39,813 nucleotides of DNA from Gammaproteobacteria bacterium (GCA_011052215.1 DRJK01000078.1:1-39813); one strand, 5' to 3'; positions 23,799 through 33,772 are shown, numbered from the stretch's first letter. Program-made: numbers and translations. Notes: generated by a model from the sequence alone, not told the origin.

Positions 23799-23838
23799 GA
23801 ATACCCGGGTTATTGAAAATGCATTACCTGGTATAGAA

Positions 23839-23854
23839 AGCAAGGCCTGTGCCA
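23839..23854 (-). promoter_or_regulatory. Sigma-54 promoter of fliK
   Basis: TGGCAC-N5-TTGCT on the minus strand is a full match to the sigma-54 consensus. The predicted transcription start is near 23827, about 29 bases before the fliK ATG at 23798. It is the best sigma-54 site in the window and decides the fliK start codon. Confidence 0.85.
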
Positions 23855-23879
23855 AACCGGCTTAAACTACAGTAGCGCC

Positions 23880-23914
23880 CCCATGACCGCGAAAACTCCT
23901 TGATCGCGCATGGG
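23880..23914. other. Inverted repeat between fliJ and fliK
   Basis: CCCATG-AC-CGCG (23880-23891) pairs with CGCG-CATGGG (23905-23914), a 10-bp stem with a 2-base bulge and 13-base loop. There is no T-run after it on the minus strand, so it is not a classic terminator. It lies 26 bp upstream of the fliK -24 element and could be an mRNA 3' hairpin of fliJ or an activator site for FleR; neither is proven. Confidence 0.4.
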
Positions 23915-23925
23915 ACCGTTATTTT

Positions 23926-24375
23926 TCAGCTATCCTTGAATGATGATAGCCCGAGCCGTGCTGCACTCTCGTCCAGCTCTTTTTGCTCCTTTCTCTCCCG
24001 AATTTTTATTTCATGGTTCCGGTACTTTTCGACAACCTTGTCGAGTGCCTGCGTGTGGACACGACTGTCCAGCCACTTTTGCTTGAAAAGCTGGCAATCA
24101 TCGATTGCCAGATCAATATGCTCTCGCTGCTGTACGATGGCCATGTTCAGTTTAATCAGGAAATGCCGGTATTCATTAAGTTGCGGAATAGTCAGGCCCT
24201 GATGACCGGTATTTTGAAATTTCTTGGCGTATTCCTCACGATACATCATTAATTCTGCCAGCCGCTGTTTTTGCTGTTCAAGGAATTTGCGTCTCTCCCC
24301 TAACAATCTGGCTGCATTGTCTTCCCTGTTTTTGGCCAGCCCAGCAACAGATTGCATTCTTTTTGATCGGGTCAT
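23926..24375 (-). CDS. fliJ: Flagellar export chaperone FliJ
   Basis: A 149-residue, highly charged, all-helical protein with long coiled-coil heptads (RRKFLEQQKQRLAELM, and the C-terminal IKIRERKEQKELDESAARL), as expected for FliJ, the central stalk of the export ATPase. It follows fliI. The frame begins at a GTG at 24390, but the GGAAAG there is more likely the ribosome binding site for the ATG at 24375 (MTRSKRMQ). Sequence conservation is low in this family; context is decisive. Confidence 0.92.
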   Translation of the reverse strand: MTRSKRMQSVAGLAKNREDNAARLLGERRKFLEQQKQRLAELMMYREEYAKKFQNTGHQGLTIPQLNEYRHFLIKLNMAIVQQREHIDLAIDDCQLFKQKWLDSRVHTQALDKVVEKYRNHEIKIRERKEQKELDESAARLGLSSFKDS

Positions 24376-24391
24376 TTGTGTTCTTTCCACG

Positions 24392-25753
24392 TTACGACTG
24401 AGGCATCAGGCCCAGCAACTGGTCCCGACTGTCTTGCAAGCTGATCGGTTGCTGCATATCCTGTTGCAGAAATTCCATCAGCTCGGGGTTCATGCGTACC
24501 GCTTCATCTATTCCGGGATCACTGCCTTCCTGATATGCACCGACACTGACAAGATCCTTGTTTTGCTGGAATACAGAATAAATTTTCTTGAAACGTTGTG
24601 CTGTTTTTTGCTGGCTTTCTTCTGTTATTGCCGTCATCACACGACTGATCGATGCCTCGATATCAATCGCGGGGTAATGGCCCGCATCGGACAGGTCACG
24701 TGACAAGACTATGTGACCGTCAAGAATGGCCCTGGCGGCATCTGCAATGGGGTCATTATGATCATCCCCTTCTACGAGAACCGTATAAAAAGCCGTTATC
24801 GAGCCCCCGCCTTTGTCGCCATTACCGGCACGCTCAACCAACTGCGGTATCTTTGCAAAAACCGAGGGCGGGTAGCCCTTGGTGGCAGGTGGCTCGCCAA
24901 TGGCCAGTGCAATCTCGCGCTGTGCCTGCGCAAACCGTGTAAGGGAGTCCATCAGTAACAGAACCTGCTTGCCCTGATCCCTGAAATGCTCTGCGATACT
25001 GGTCGCCATCATGGCTCCGTGCAATCTTAGCAGTGGTGGGGTATCCGCAGGTGTTGCCACGACAACGGCTCGCTCCATACCCTGCTCACCAAGTATATTT
25101 TCGACAAATTCCTTCACCTCACGACCACGTTCACCGATCATCCCGACCACGATGACATCGGCTGTCGTGAAACGGGTCATCATGCCGAGCAAGACGCTTT
25201 TTCCCACACCACTGCCTGCAAACAAGCCCATGCGCTGACCACGGCCAACAGTCAAGAGTGAATTGATGGCGCGCACGCCGACATCAAGCGGTTCATGAAT
25301 GGGGTGTCTTTGCAGGGGATTAATCGGACTACCCGTTAACGGTGCCAACGCTGCCGTCTCAAGCGGCCCTTTACCATCAAGGGGCTTGCCTGCACCATCA
25401 ATCACCCTGCCCAGCAGACCTTCTCCAACCGGTGCATAACTGACGGTATCAACCGGTATAACCCTGGCATTGGGTACGAGCCCGTGGATATTACCCGTTG
25501 GCATCAGGTACAACCTTTCACCTGCAAAGCCTACAACCTCGGCTTCGACATTATTGTTATCTGGCCCCGTAATGATGCAGCGCGCACCGATGGCTGCCTG
25601 ACAACCTACGGCCTCCAGTGTCAGCCCTACCATGCGAGTCAGCTTTCCCTGAACCAGGTGAAGAGGCTTTTGAGTAATTTTATTTTTATATGCCTGGAGT
25701 TTGCTAACCCAGGCATCTGATCTTTCTGACTGTGATGTATCAGTGGTATTCAT
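24392..25753 (-). CDS. fliI: Flagellar export ATPase FliI
   Basis: A 453-residue F1-like ATPase, normal length, that powers loading of substrates into the export gate. Walker A is [11 protein letters not shown], preceded by the conserved [15 protein letters not shown] and the [13 protein letters not shown] segment. Walker B lies in [20 protein letters not shown], and [18 protein letters not shown] is also diagnostic. It follows fliH by 12 bp and ends just before fliJ. Confidence 0.98.
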   Translation of the reverse strand: MNTTDTSQSERSDAWVSKLQAYKNKITQKPLHLVQGKLTRMVGLTLEAVGCQAAIGARCIITGPDNNNVEAEVVGFAGERLYLMPTGNIHGLVPNARVIPVDTVSYAPVGEGLLGRVIDGAGKPLDGKGPLETAALAPLTGSPINPLQRHPIHEPLDVGVRAINSLLTVGRGQRMGLFAGSGVGKSVLLGMMTRFTTADVIVVGMIGERGREVKEFVENILGEQGMERAVVVATPADTPPLLRLHGAMMATSIAEHFRDQGKQVLLLMDSLTRFAQAQREIALAIGEPPATKGYPPSVFAKIPQLVERAGNGDKGGGSITAFYTVLVEGDDHNDPIADAARAILDGHIVLSRDLSDAGHYPAIDIEASISRVMTAITEESQQKTAQRFKKIYSVFQQNKDLVSVGAYQEGSDPGIDEAVRMNPELMEFLQQDMQQPISLQDSRDQLLGLMPQS

Positions 25754-25765
25754 GAATATTTCATA

Positions 25766-26401
25766 TCAGAACTTATTTACATCCTGTTCTGAATCCTGTT
25801 GTCTTTCACCGAATACTTCTGCAAAAAGCTGGTTTAATCTTGTTTCCAGAGTAGCATCGACCTGCGACACCGATGTGATAATCTTGCAACCACCTCTGCT
25901 GATCAACGGGTCTTCCACTATATCCCATGCCTGCGCCTCTTCGCTGATCTTGTAGAGTTTTTGCACCAGGGCCGCATCCTCTGGATGAAAGCGGAGTTGC
26001 AGATCTCTGGATGCAACCGGCAGAGATTCAATGGCCTCACGGACAACAGCCATAATCTGGCCAGGGTCAGACTTTATTTCCCGCCGCACCATTTGCTTGA
26101 CCAGTGCGATGACCAGGGTCACCAGTTCCTCATCAACCTGCTTGTCCAGGTCCTTGAACGGGGCAGACAGGCCTGTGACAATTGAATTGAACCTTTGTAT
26201 CTCCTGCTGAATCTCCACTTTTGCAGACTGAAGACCTTCTGCATAGGCCTCTTCATAGGCCTGTTTCTGTAATTCTTCCAGTTGCCTGGCGGTCAGGTTC
26301 CCTGCTGGCGGCGCAGAATTACCACTGGCAGCATGTCCCACCGCCGGTAATACCCAGGACTGGCATTCACCTGTTTCTTCTTTTGATAAAATTTTTGTCA
26401 T
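25766..26401 (-). CDS. fliH: Flagellar export ATPase regulator FliH
   Basis: A 211-residue stator-like regulator that holds FliI at the export gate and C-ring. After a loosely structured N-terminus there is a long helical segment (LEELQKQAYEEAYAEGLQSA, with the AxxEGxxxG-type spacing of FliH) and a C-terminal domain with LVTLVIALVKQMVRREIKSDP and LRFHPEDAALV. Located between fliG (15 bp) and fliI (12 bp). Confidence 0.95.
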   Translation of the reverse strand: MTKILSKEETGECQSWVLPAVGHAASGNSAPPAGNLTARQLEELQKQAYEEAYAEGLQSAKVEIQQEIQRFNSIVTGLSAPFKDLDKQVDEELVTLVIALVKQMVRREIKSDPGQIMAVVREAIESLPVASRDLQLRFHPEDAALVQKLYKISEEAQAWDIVEDPLISRGGCKIITSVSQVDATLETRLNQLFAEVFGERQQDSEQDVNKF

Positions 26402-26416
26402 CGATTAAATAATGAT

Positions 26417-27427
26417 CTAGATATATTGCTCGGTGCCGCTGCCACCCAGCACAATATCACCACTGTCCGCAAGCTTGCGGGCCACGGCCAGTATTTCTTT
26501 CTGTGCCGCTTCAACGTCACTTAACTTGACCGGACCACGCGATTCCAGATCATCACGTAACATCTCGGCGGCACGCTTGGACATATTAGAGAATATTTTT
26601 TCCTTGATGGTATCATCCGTACCTTTCAATGCCAGCACCAGTGACTCGGATGATACTTCACGCAACAGGGACTGAATGCCGGCGTTATCCACATCTGCGA
26701 GGTTATCAAACACAAACATCAGATCCTGAATCTCATCACCCAGTTCATTGTCTGCCTCACGAATACTTTCCATCAGACTGGCCTCAACGGATGAGTCCAT
26801 GAAATTAAGAATATCCGCAGTCGATTTCAGGCCGCCCACCGATGATGACTGCAGGTTGGTATTACCAGAAAATTGTTTTTCCATGATTTCATCCAGTTCC
26901 TTTAATGCCTGTGGCTGGATGCCATCCAGTTGTGCTATGCGCATCAGGATGTCTGCCTGTGTCCTTTCGGGTAAAACTGTCAGAATATCAGCGGCCTGGT
27001 CCGAGTCCAGATAGGCCAGCACGATGGCAATAATTTGCGGGTGCTCCAGCTTTATAATTTCGGCCACGGCCTTGGGATCCATCCACTTCAATGCCTCCAG
27101 CCCCTTTGAACTCCTGCCGGTAAACACACGGTCATACATGCTCATTGCCTTGTCTTCACCCAGCGCCGAAACCAGCATACTCTTGATGTATTTCTCACTG
27201 CCTATTCCAAGAGCGGTCTGATCATTGACGGAACTCATGAAATCATCCATGACCTCGGTAACCTGCTGCCGGCTCACATTGGACAGTGTCGCCATGACGG
27301 TTCCGATTTTTTGCACTTCCTTCGGCCCCATCAGTTTGAGAACTTCTGCGGCCTCGGACTCGCCGAGACTCATTAATAAAATAGCGGCGCGATCCGCACC
27401 TGACATACTGCTGGTACCTTCAGCCAT
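26417..27427 (-). CDS. fliG: Flagellar motor switch protein FliG
   Basis: A 336-residue switch protein that contacts the stators and creates torque. The N-terminal domain has GADRAAILLMSLGE; the middle domain has the EHPQ motif in IKLEHPQIIAIVLAYLDSD. The C-terminal domain includes the charged ridge near LMFVFDNLADVDNAGIQSLL and KRAAEMLRDDLESRGPV. The start overlaps the fliF stop as TAATG. Confidence 0.98.
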   Translation of the reverse strand: MAEGTSSMSGADRAAILLMSLGESEAAEVLKLMGPKEVQKIGTVMATLSNVSRQQVTEVMDDFMSSVNDQTALGIGSEKYIKSMLVSALGEDKAMSMYDRVFTGRSSKGLEALKWMDPKAVAEIIKLEHPQIIAIVLAYLDSDQAADILTVLPERTQADILMRIAQLDGIQPQALKELDEIMEKQFSGNTNLQSSSVGGLKSTADILNFMDSSVEASLMESIREADNELGDEIQDLMFVFDNLADVDNAGIQSLLREVSSESLVLALKGTDDTIKEKIFSNMSKRAAEMLRDDLESRGPVKLSDVEAAQKEILAVARKLADSGDIVLGGSGTEQYI

Positions 27428-29070
27428 TACTCATTTCCCACCCACGTTTTTACCACCTGCGCAACCCGGGCGGGATCTTCTGCTGCCATGCCCTTGGCGG
27501 CTGTAATCTGTTGATCAACCTGGCCGGCATGAGGAAGTTGTGCGATGGCTCCACCCTCTCCCGACGCGCCCGACAAGTGCAGGCTATCCTCGGCCATTCC
27601 TTCATGTGACGGATTCACCATCTGCATGCTCTTGATTATTTCCCCCTTTTCAGCAAGGCCTCGCAAGACAGGTCGCAAGACACCAAATATCATGAGAATA
27701 ACGATAAGAACACCTACGCCCTGTTTGATCAGATCCATGACCCATGCCTGTTCAAACAGACCCGGCTCGGGCAGCGCCTCCGGCTTTTCGGGTACATAAA
27801 AAGAGGCATTGATCACATTGACACTGTCACCTCGACTCGCGTCAAAGCCTACCGTTTCCTTCACCAGGGTGACCAGACGGGTAATGGCAGCCTCTTTGAG
27901 CGGGGAACGGGTGATGGTTCCGTCATCTTCAACTTTTTTCAGATCATCAACCAGTACAGCAACCGACAGATGGCGGATCATGCCCGCGGGTGAACGTGTA
28001 TGACTGATCGTTTTATCCAGCTCGTAGTTACGTGTAACCTTGCTGTTGCTGATTTTGGGTGTGGCCTTTTCTGTAGCACCCTCACTGCCGGTAGCACCCC
28101 CACTGGTTTGTTCGGTTGTACCGCCGGTGGGTGGCTGGTTACTGAGGGCACCCGGGGTTCCTGATGCACCCATGCCGGCATTACTGGTTTCAGTCATGGT
28201 CTGCTCACTGCGCAAGGCCGGCATATCGGGGTTAAAGCTTTCCCTGGTTTTTTCTGTCGAAGTAAAATCAATATCCGCCATAACCTGTGCCCTGACACGG
28301 CCCGGGCCGATAATGGGTGAAAGTAAATCTTCTATGCGTTTTTTATAAACACCCTCCAGTTGACGTGTGAACTCAAACTGCCCGGACGTTGCGGACAACA
28401 GGTCATTTTGCCTGACCCTGGACAACAAATTACCGGCCTGATCGACAACCGTTATATGCTCGGGTTTCAGGCCTGGCACACTGGATGCAACCATGTTTAC
28501 AATCGATCCGGTCTGCCCCGCATCAATATTATGACCGGCAAACAAGTCCAGGACCACCGAGGCTGTGGGGTATTCCTTTTTGCGTATAAATACAGATTTT
28601 TTGGGTATGGCCAAATGAACGCGGGCTGTCCTGACACTGCGCATGGTCATAATAGACCGGGCCAGCTCTATCTCGATGGCATGCTGATAGCGGGCCTGCT
28701 CGATAAATTTGCTTGTACCCATGTCCTGTTCTTTATTAAACAATTCGAACCCGACGCCGTTACCCCTGGGCAGTCCCTCCGATGCCAGCTTCAATCGCGC
28801 CTTATGCACCTGATCACTCTGTACCATGATGGCACCACTGGAATCATCAACCTTGTAGGGAATATTGGATTTTTGCAATGAATCCAGAACCTGGCTGGAA
28901 TCCATTCCTGACAAGTTTCCATACAGTAATGTATAGGATGGTTCCTGTGACCAAAGGACCACGGCAACACCCAGGGCGACACTGCCTGCCAGGCCAATCA
29001 TGAGCCCTAACTGTCTGAGTACAGGGAGTCCTGAAAAACCATATGCTGATTCCGCTTTTATCAATGCCAT
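27427..29070 (-). CDS. fliF: Flagellar MS-ring protein FliF
   Basis: A 547-residue MS-ring protein with two membrane segments, one near residues 20-43 (LGLMIGLAGSVALGVAVVLW) and one near 440-460 (GVGVLIVILMIFGVLRPVL). The periplasmic part holds the ring-building motifs including ALEGELARSI-like IEIELARSIMTMRSVRTARV and a Gly/Thr-rich loop near residues 295-340. The C-terminal tail (after 465) binds FliG. Start to fliE gap is 56 bp. Confidence 0.97.
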   Translation of the reverse strand: MALIKAESAYGFSGLPVLRQLGLMIGLAGSVALGVAVVLWSQEPSYTLLYGNLSGMDSSQVLDSLQKSNIPYKVDDSSGAIMVQSDQVHKARLKLASEGLPRGNGVGFELFNKEQDMGTSKFIEQARYQHAIEIELARSIMTMRSVRTARVHLAIPKKSVFIRKKEYPTASVVLDLFAGHNIDAGQTGSIVNMVASSVPGLKPEHITVVDQAGNLLSRVRQNDLLSATSGQFEFTRQLEGVYKKRIEDLLSPIIGPGRVRAQVMADIDFTSTEKTRESFNPDMPALRSEQTMTETSNAGMGASGTPGALSNQPPTGGTTEQTSGGATGSEGATEKATPKISNSKVTRNYELDKTISHTRSPAGMIRHLSVAVLVDDLKKVEDDGTITRSPLKEAAITRLVTLVKETVGFDASRGDSVNVINASFYVPEKPEALPEPGLFEQAWVMDLIKQGVGVLIVILMIFGVLRPVLRGLAEKGEIIKSMQMVNPSHEGMAEDSLHLSGASGEGGAIAQLPHAGQVDQQITAAKGMAAEDPARVAQVVKTWVGNE

Positions 29071-29126
29071 TTGTCATTTTCCTGATTAATATTATTCAAA
29101 ACACTGTTTATTAATTATTTAAAGAA

Positions 29127-29447
29127 CTAAACGCTCATGCGCATGATTTCCTGGTAGGCATCAACCAGCTTGTTCCTGACCTGCTTCATTGCCTCGAATG
29201 ACACACTGGCCTTTTGCAGGGAGACCATGACCTGGGCTATATCCACATCTGGATTACCGACCTGAAAGGCCTCGGTCAGCTTGCCTGCGCTCATCTGGGT
29301 TTTACTGACAGACTCGACCGATGTCTTGAGGATATTTGCAAAATCAACCCCTTCAGTTGACTGCGTTTCCACCTTGGGTACGCCCTGTGCCTGGACTGCC
29401 ATGGCACGCATCTGGTTTAATACCTGCGAAATATCTACTTCACTCAT
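29127..29447 (-). CDS. fliE: Flagellar hook-basal body protein FliE
   Basis: A 106-residue protein of the FliE family that joins the MS-ring to the rod. The C-terminal block VDIAQVMVSLQKASVSFEAM and VRNKLVDAYQEIMRMSV is strongly conserved. It leads fliEFGHIJ, beginning 69 bp after fleR. A sigma-54-like box overlaps the fleR stop codon. Confidence 0.97.
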   Translation of the reverse strand: MSEVDISQVLNQMRAMAVQAQGVPKVETQSTEGVDFANILKTSVESVSKTQMSAGKLTEAFQVGNPDVDIAQVMVSLQKASVSFEAMKQVRNKLVDAYQEIMRMSV

Positions 29448-29508
29448 ATCGCCTCCGAAACTCTGTCATTTTGAATTTATCCATGTGGATGGTAACTAAT
29501 AAAAACCA

Positions 29509-29524
29509 TGCATTATTCACGCCG
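29509..29524 (-). promoter_or_regulatory. Weak sigma-54-like promoter of fliE operon
   Basis: CGGCGT-N5-ATGCA on the minus strand keeps GG-N10-GC, with several mismatches elsewhere. It overlaps the end of fleR and is about 60 bp before fliE. Sigma-54 control of fliEFGHIJ is known in Pseudomonas and Vibrio, which raises a modest sequence match. Confidence 0.42.
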
Positions 29525-30866
29525 GTACTTCTATGCCCATTTCGCGCAAACGGGCCAGCTTGTACCGTAATGTCCTTGGGCTGATACCCAGTTTCTCTGC
29601 CGCCGCCTTGCGACTTCCCTTGACTGACTCCAGCACCTCGACAATAACCCTTTGTTCCCTGCTTTTGAGGTCATCACATAACAGTGATGAGTCGTTTTCA
29701 GTCCGGAAATCTGTCAGGGGCTCATGATGGTTTACGTTGGGTATTTCTGTCTCGAAACAGATATTCTCTTCATTGATTATGTCGCCTGGCATCAGAATCA
29801 AGGCACGCTGGATAACATTATCGAGTTCACGAACATTGCCCGGCCATGCATAGCCCAGCAGTTTATCCCTGGCCTGTTCAGATAAAACCGGAACAGGCTT
29901 GCGCCCACGTGACCCTCGCAGGATCAATCTTTCTGCTATGGGAATAATGTCTTCCTTTCTTGCACACAATGGTGATAAATGTAACGGGAAAACACATAGA
30001 CGATAAAACAGGTCTTCACGAAAACGATTATTCATCACTTCTTCACGCAGGTTACGATTTGATGTTGCCAGAACACGCACATCCAGCTGAATCACTTTTT
30101 TACCACCCAGTCGTTCCACTTCCCTTTCCTGCAGGACACGCAATAGTTTTGCCTGAAGTGACAAGCTCATTTCCGATATCTCATCGAGCAATAATGTGCC
30201 GCCATTGGCCTGTTCAAATTTACCCGGACTGGCGCTATAGGCGCCGGTAAAGGCACCTTTTTCATAACCAAAAATTATTGCCTCGAGCATATTTTCCGGG
30301 ATGGCCGCACAATTTATTGCAATAAATGGTCCGGCATTTCTGTCTGATTTTTCATGTATAAAACGGGCAAAAACCTCCTTGCCACTGCCACTCTCTCCGG
30401 TAATCATGACAGTTGCATCACTACCGGCCACTTTTCGGGCCAGCTCAACCAGTCGACGTGTTTGCGGGTCTTGTGCTATCAATTGTGAATCGTCATTGGT
30501 ACTCGTTGCGGAAAAGTGGTTTACCAGATTAACCAGTGCATCTGATTCAAAGGGTTTCACCAGATAATCGGAGGCACCTTCGCGCATTGCCTGAACCGCT
30601 TTCTCGATTGTCCCGTAGGCCGTCATCAATACGACGGGTAAATCCGGATGACTGGATTTCAGTTTTTTCAACAAACTGAAGCCATCCATGGGTTCCATTT
30701 GCACATCACTTACAACCAGACTGATTTCACTGCTGTCAAGCAGTGAAAGTGCGGCATTTCCGTCTGTCGCTGATACAACCGGATACCCGGCCAGTTTCAG
30801 GGTGTCGCACAATGCCTCACGCAGAGACATATCATCTTCGACTACCAGAACAGAACCTTGTGACAT
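29517..30866 (-). CDS. fleR: Flagellar sigma-54 response regulator FleR/FlrC
   Basis: A 449-residue NtrC-type activator of middle flagellar genes. The receiver domain has Asp11, Asp12 and phospho-acceptor Asp54 (VVSDVQMEP). The AAA+ domain has Walker A GESGSGKE (157-164) and the sigma-54-contact loop GAFTGA (204-209). A Fis-type helix-turn-helix ends the protein (GSRKAAAEKLGISPRTLRYKL). It follows the sensor gene fleS by 13 bp and should be phosphorylated by it. Confidence 0.95.
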   Translation of the reverse strand: MSQGSVLVVEDDMSLREALCDTLKLAGYPVVSATDGNAALSLLDSSEISLVVSDVQMEPMDGFSLLKKLKSSHPDLPVVLMTAYGTIEKAVQAMREGASDYLVKPFESDALVNLVNHFSATSTNDDSQLIAQDPQTRRLVELARKVAGSDATVMITGESGSGKEVFARFIHEKSDRNAGPFIAINCAAIPENMLEAIIFGYEKGAFTGAYSASPGKFEQANGGTLLLDEISEMSLSLQAKLLRVLQEREVERLGGKKVIQLDVRVLATSNRNLREEVMNNRFREDLFYRLCVFPLHLSPLCARKEDIIPIAERLILRGSRGRKPVPVLSEQARDKLLGYAWPGNVRELDNVIQRALILMPGDIINEENICFETEIPNVNHHEPLTDFRTENDSSLLCDDLKSREQRVIVEVLESVKGSRKAAAEKLGISPRTLRYKLARLREMGIEVPA

Positions 30867-30879
30867 ATATTATTTCCTC

Positions 30880-32109
30880 TCACACAATGACTGTGTGTGT
30901 TTGCTTGTTTTCATAATTTTCCGACTTCCCCATGCCACTCGTCAGGACAGGGCCAGGCCCTGTCAAAGGAAGGGTGATTTCAAACACCGCTCCACCATCA
31001 CTGCTGTTTAATAATTTAATCTCGCCCCTGTTTGCGATAATGCTTGACTGGACTATGGCCAGTCCCAGACCTGTTCCTTCAGGGCGGGTTGTGAAAAACG
31101 GCGAGAAAATTCTGCCTCTGATTTCTTTATTAATTCCCTGACCATTGTCACTGAACAGAATCCGGACAAAGCCATTACTGACCTGGATTAATTCGAGAAT
31201 TATGTGACTATGTTGGCCCGACGACTGAATGGCATTACTGGCCAGATTCAAAAAGGCTCCCAGCAAGTCTTTCCGGTCTCCCTGGATTTGTATATCCTCT
31301 ATTATTGAAGGCAATATCAATGATCCATCCAGCTCAAACAGCTGTGGCTCAATAACCTGTCTGAATTCCTCCAGCAAATCCTTAAGCGCAAATGTTTCTG
31401 TGGTCGACTTGCCACCACGGGTAAACCTGAGCATGTCATTGACCATTTGTTCCAGATGTTTGAGACATTCAAGAACCTTTCCTGCCATACGCTGTCGTTC
31501 GGCAGGCAAGACTTTTTCATTATTAAAACTGGTTACATAAAGCATCGCCGTTGCCAGCGGGGTACGTATCTGGTGTGCCAGACTGGCGGACATCTCCCCC
31601 ATCTCTGCCAGACGGTCCTGGCGGTTCAATAATTCCTTAAGCTCATGCTCATCACTGACATCCATCAGCAATACGACCTGGCCAGGCTCGGCACCCGGAT
31701 CACTCATTGAAATACTGACGTGCCGGCCACTGATCAGGGTCACCTCACCACGCTCACCAAAGTCCGGATTGAAGTGATCTTTCATGACATCAAACCATTG
31801 TTTTCCTTCAAGACCCGGTTCCAGTAACTCTTCCGCCATGGGATTGACCTGGGTAATGCATCCCTCACCATCCAGCACCAGTACGGCCCCCGGCAGCAAT
31901 TCAAGCAGACGCCCGAGACGGATGGCCAGGATCTCTTTTTCGGCAAGGGTTTTTAGTCGTTCACTGCGTGAGGCCGCCAGCTCGCGATTCAGGACCGACA
32001 TCTGGTTTTCGAGATCACGGTAGGAGGATTCCAGTTGTACCGACATGCGGTTAAAGACACCGAACGCCTCTTCCAGGTATTGCGCCTGCTCCGCTTGTTT
32101 GACCGGCAT
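30880..32109 (-). CDS. fleS: Flagellar sensor histidine kinase FleS/FlrB
   Basis: A 409-residue soluble kinase with no membrane segment. An N-terminal coiled coil (about 10-65) is followed by a PAS-like domain (about 66-155, LLPGAVLVLDGEGCITQVNP). The histidine box SASLAHQIRTPLA has His179. The ATP-binding domain has an N-box (NLASNAIQSS), DNGQGI and GTGLGLAI. It is the partner of FleR. A sigma-54-like promoter lies about 45-55 bp upstream, matching the known FleQ-dependent control of fleSR. Confidence 0.95.
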   Translation of the reverse strand: MPVKQAEQAQYLEEAFGVFNRMSVQLESSYRDLENQMSVLNRELAASRSERLKTLAEKEILAIRLGRLLELLPGAVLVLDGEGCITQVNPMAEELLEPGLEGKQWFDVMKDHFNPDFGERGEVTLISGRHVSISMSDPGAEPGQVVLLMDVSDEHELKELLNRQDRLAEMGEMSASLAHQIRTPLATAMLYVTSFNNEKVLPAERQRMAGKVLECLKHLEQMVNDMLRFTRGGKSTTETFALKDLLEEFRQVIEPQLFELDGSLILPSIIEDIQIQGDRKDLLGAFLNLASNAIQSSGQHSHIILELIQVSNGFVRILFSDNGQGINKEIRGRIFSPFFTTRPEGTGLGLAIVQSSIIANRGEIKLLNSSDGGAVFEITLPLTGPGPVLTSGMGKSENYENKQTHTVIV

Positions 32110-32150
32110 TGTTTTCCCCTGACAAAATAAAATAGCACTGCCAGATAAAT

Positions 32151-32166
32151 AGCAAAAACTATGCCT
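32151..32166 (-). promoter_or_regulatory. Sigma-54-like promoter of fleSR
   Basis: AGGCAT-N5-TTGCT on the minus strand has the exact GG-N10-GC spacing and a full -12 element. Its inner part AGTTTTTGC is identical to that of the flhA promoter. It is 42 bp before the fleS ATG. Confidence 0.65.
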
Positions 32167-32224
32167 GAAATTGAACCCTAATGATTACAACAAGATAGAA
32201 AACTGAATTATTGAAAAGTCAATA

Positions 32225-33655
32225 TTACGACGCATCAAGCGTACGATTAAGCCCGTGTTTGCGTAATTTTTCGACGAGCGTGGTACGTCTCATGTTCAAC
32301 AGCTTGGCTGCATGCGCCACAACCCCGTCGGCCTCTGTCAGGGCCTGCCTGATCAGGCTGACCTCGAGACTGTTCAGATGCTCCTTAAGATCCAGTCCAT
32401 CACGAGGCAAACGTGCATCATGGGAAGCGGCTTCCTGAATGTCGGGCATAACCGGAACTGAATCGGCATAGACGGGATGTGCCGTCCGGCCTTTCTCCGA
32501 TTGATATTTCTCGGGCAAGTCGTGGGCATCCACCAGACCAAACGGATGCAGTATGGCCAGACGTTCAATCAGGTTGGCAAGCTCCCTGACATTACCTGCC
32601 CACTGATACTGGCACAGGGCCATCACCGATGCCGTGGTCAATCGCACTGAACCTCTTTTCTCATGTTCAATCCGGGAAATCAGTTCATTGATCAGTAGCG
32701 GGATGTCCTCAACGCGTGCGTGCAGTGGCGGCATTTCGATTGGAAAGACATTCAACCGATAATACAGATCTTCACGAAACTTGTTTTCCCTGATATGCTC
32801 TTCAAGATTGCGATGTGTTGCGGCGACGACACGCACATCGATTTTCATGCTTTTACTGCTCCCCACCCGCTCGATAACACGTTCCTGCAATACCCTGAGC
32901 AGTTTCACCTGCATCGGCAATGGCATGTCACCGATTTCATCAAGGAATAAAGTGCCACCTTCGGCCATTTCAAAGCGACCCTGGCGTGCCGTAATGGCAC
33001 CGGTAAATGCACCCTTCTCATGACCAAAAAGCTCACTTTCCAACAGATCCGGGGGTATGGCACCGCAATTAATGGGGACAAAGGGCTTGTCTCTTCGTTT
33101 CGAGTAATAATGGATATTGCGTGCAACCACTTCCTTGCCGGTACCGGACTCGCCCAGTATCAGAACAGTGGCTTCAGAAGGGGAAACCTGTTCTACCAGT
33201 TTACGTACCTCATTGATTTTTCTGCTACTTCCGATCAGGCTACGAAACAGCTCAACCGGGCGCCGGTTCCCTGGTTTTTCCTTGCTTTCACGAAATACCT
33301 GGGCCTTGTGCAACGCGATATTGATGTTCGTGTGTTTGAAGGGTTGGCTGATAACGCCAATAACTGATTGTTCATCCATCTGCTCCGCTGCTTCACTGGC
33401 AGAATCAGATAGAATAAATATGGGCAGTGATCCATCTATTTTATTGATTTCACTGATTATTTTTATTCTATCCTCGGAAGAGCCAAACTGGCCAAGCATC
33501 AGCGTATCGATAGGCTGAAGTTGTTTAAGCTTCTCCTGCGAATAATCTTCACTGGATAATACACTTGTTTCATAATCAATAAATGACAGGACATCTTTCA
33601 GTTGCCTGGCCCTGTCAAGATTCGAATCAATCACCAAAACCTTATTATTCTGCAT
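32225..33655 (-). CDS. fleQ: Flagellar master regulator FleQ/FlrA
   Basis: A 476-residue sigma-54 activator at the top of the flagellar hierarchy. The N-terminal receiver-like domain is degenerate: at the usual phospho-acceptor place the sequence is TLMLGQFG, with no Asp. This is normal for Fle[12 protein letters not shown] (134-144) matches the region that binds cyclic-di-GMP in FleQ. Walker A GESGTGKE is at 168-175, GAFTGA at 215-220, and the C-terminal Fis-type helix-turn-helix is [20 protein letters not shown]. It probably has its own promoter, and lies between fliT and fleS. Confidence 0.95.
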   Translation of the reverse strand: MQNNKVLVIDSNLDRARQLKDVLSFIDYETSVLSSEDYSQEKLKQLQPIDTLMLGQFGSSEDRIKIISEINKIDGSLPIFILSDSASEAAEQMDEQSVIGVISQPFKHTNINIALHKAQVFRESKEKPGNRRPVELFRSLIGSSRKINEVRKLVEQVSPSEATVLILGESGTGKEVVARNIHYYSKRRDKPFVPINCGAIPPDLLESELFGHEKGAFTGAITARQGRFEMAEGGTLFLDEIGDMPLPMQVKLLRVLQERVIERVGSSKSMKIDVRVVAATHRNLEEHIRENKFREDLYYRLNVFPIEMPPLHARVEDIPLLINELISRIEHEKRGSVRLTTASVMALCQYQWAGNVRELANLIERLAILHPFGLVDAHDLPEKYQSEKGRTAHPVYADSVPVMPDIQEAASHDARLPRDGLDLKEHLNSLEVSLIRQALTEADGVVAHAAKLLNMRRTTLVEKLRKHGLNRTLDAS

Positions 33656-33743
33656 ATGCCTTTATCCAACTCTTTTAAAAACCGGAATTATTTCTATAAC
33701 TATCTGTTTTTATAAATTAATACAGAAAACAGCACATAGTTTA

Positions 33744-33772
33744 AGTAAAACACTACTTTGGCAATATGTCAA
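33744..33772 (-). promoter_or_regulatory. Sigma-70-like promoter of fleQ
   Basis: A perfect TTGACA (33767-33772) and TTTACT (33744-33749) are spaced 17 bp apart on the minus strand, about 90 bp ahead of the fleQ start, in a 178-bp A/T-rich gap. No sigma-54 box is seen there, which fits a class I gene. Confidence 0.5.

Noticed and set aside
32209-32224. Six-base inverted repeat at the end of fleQ as terminator
   Set aside because: The stem is A/T-only apart from one pair and no T-run follows; too weak to call.
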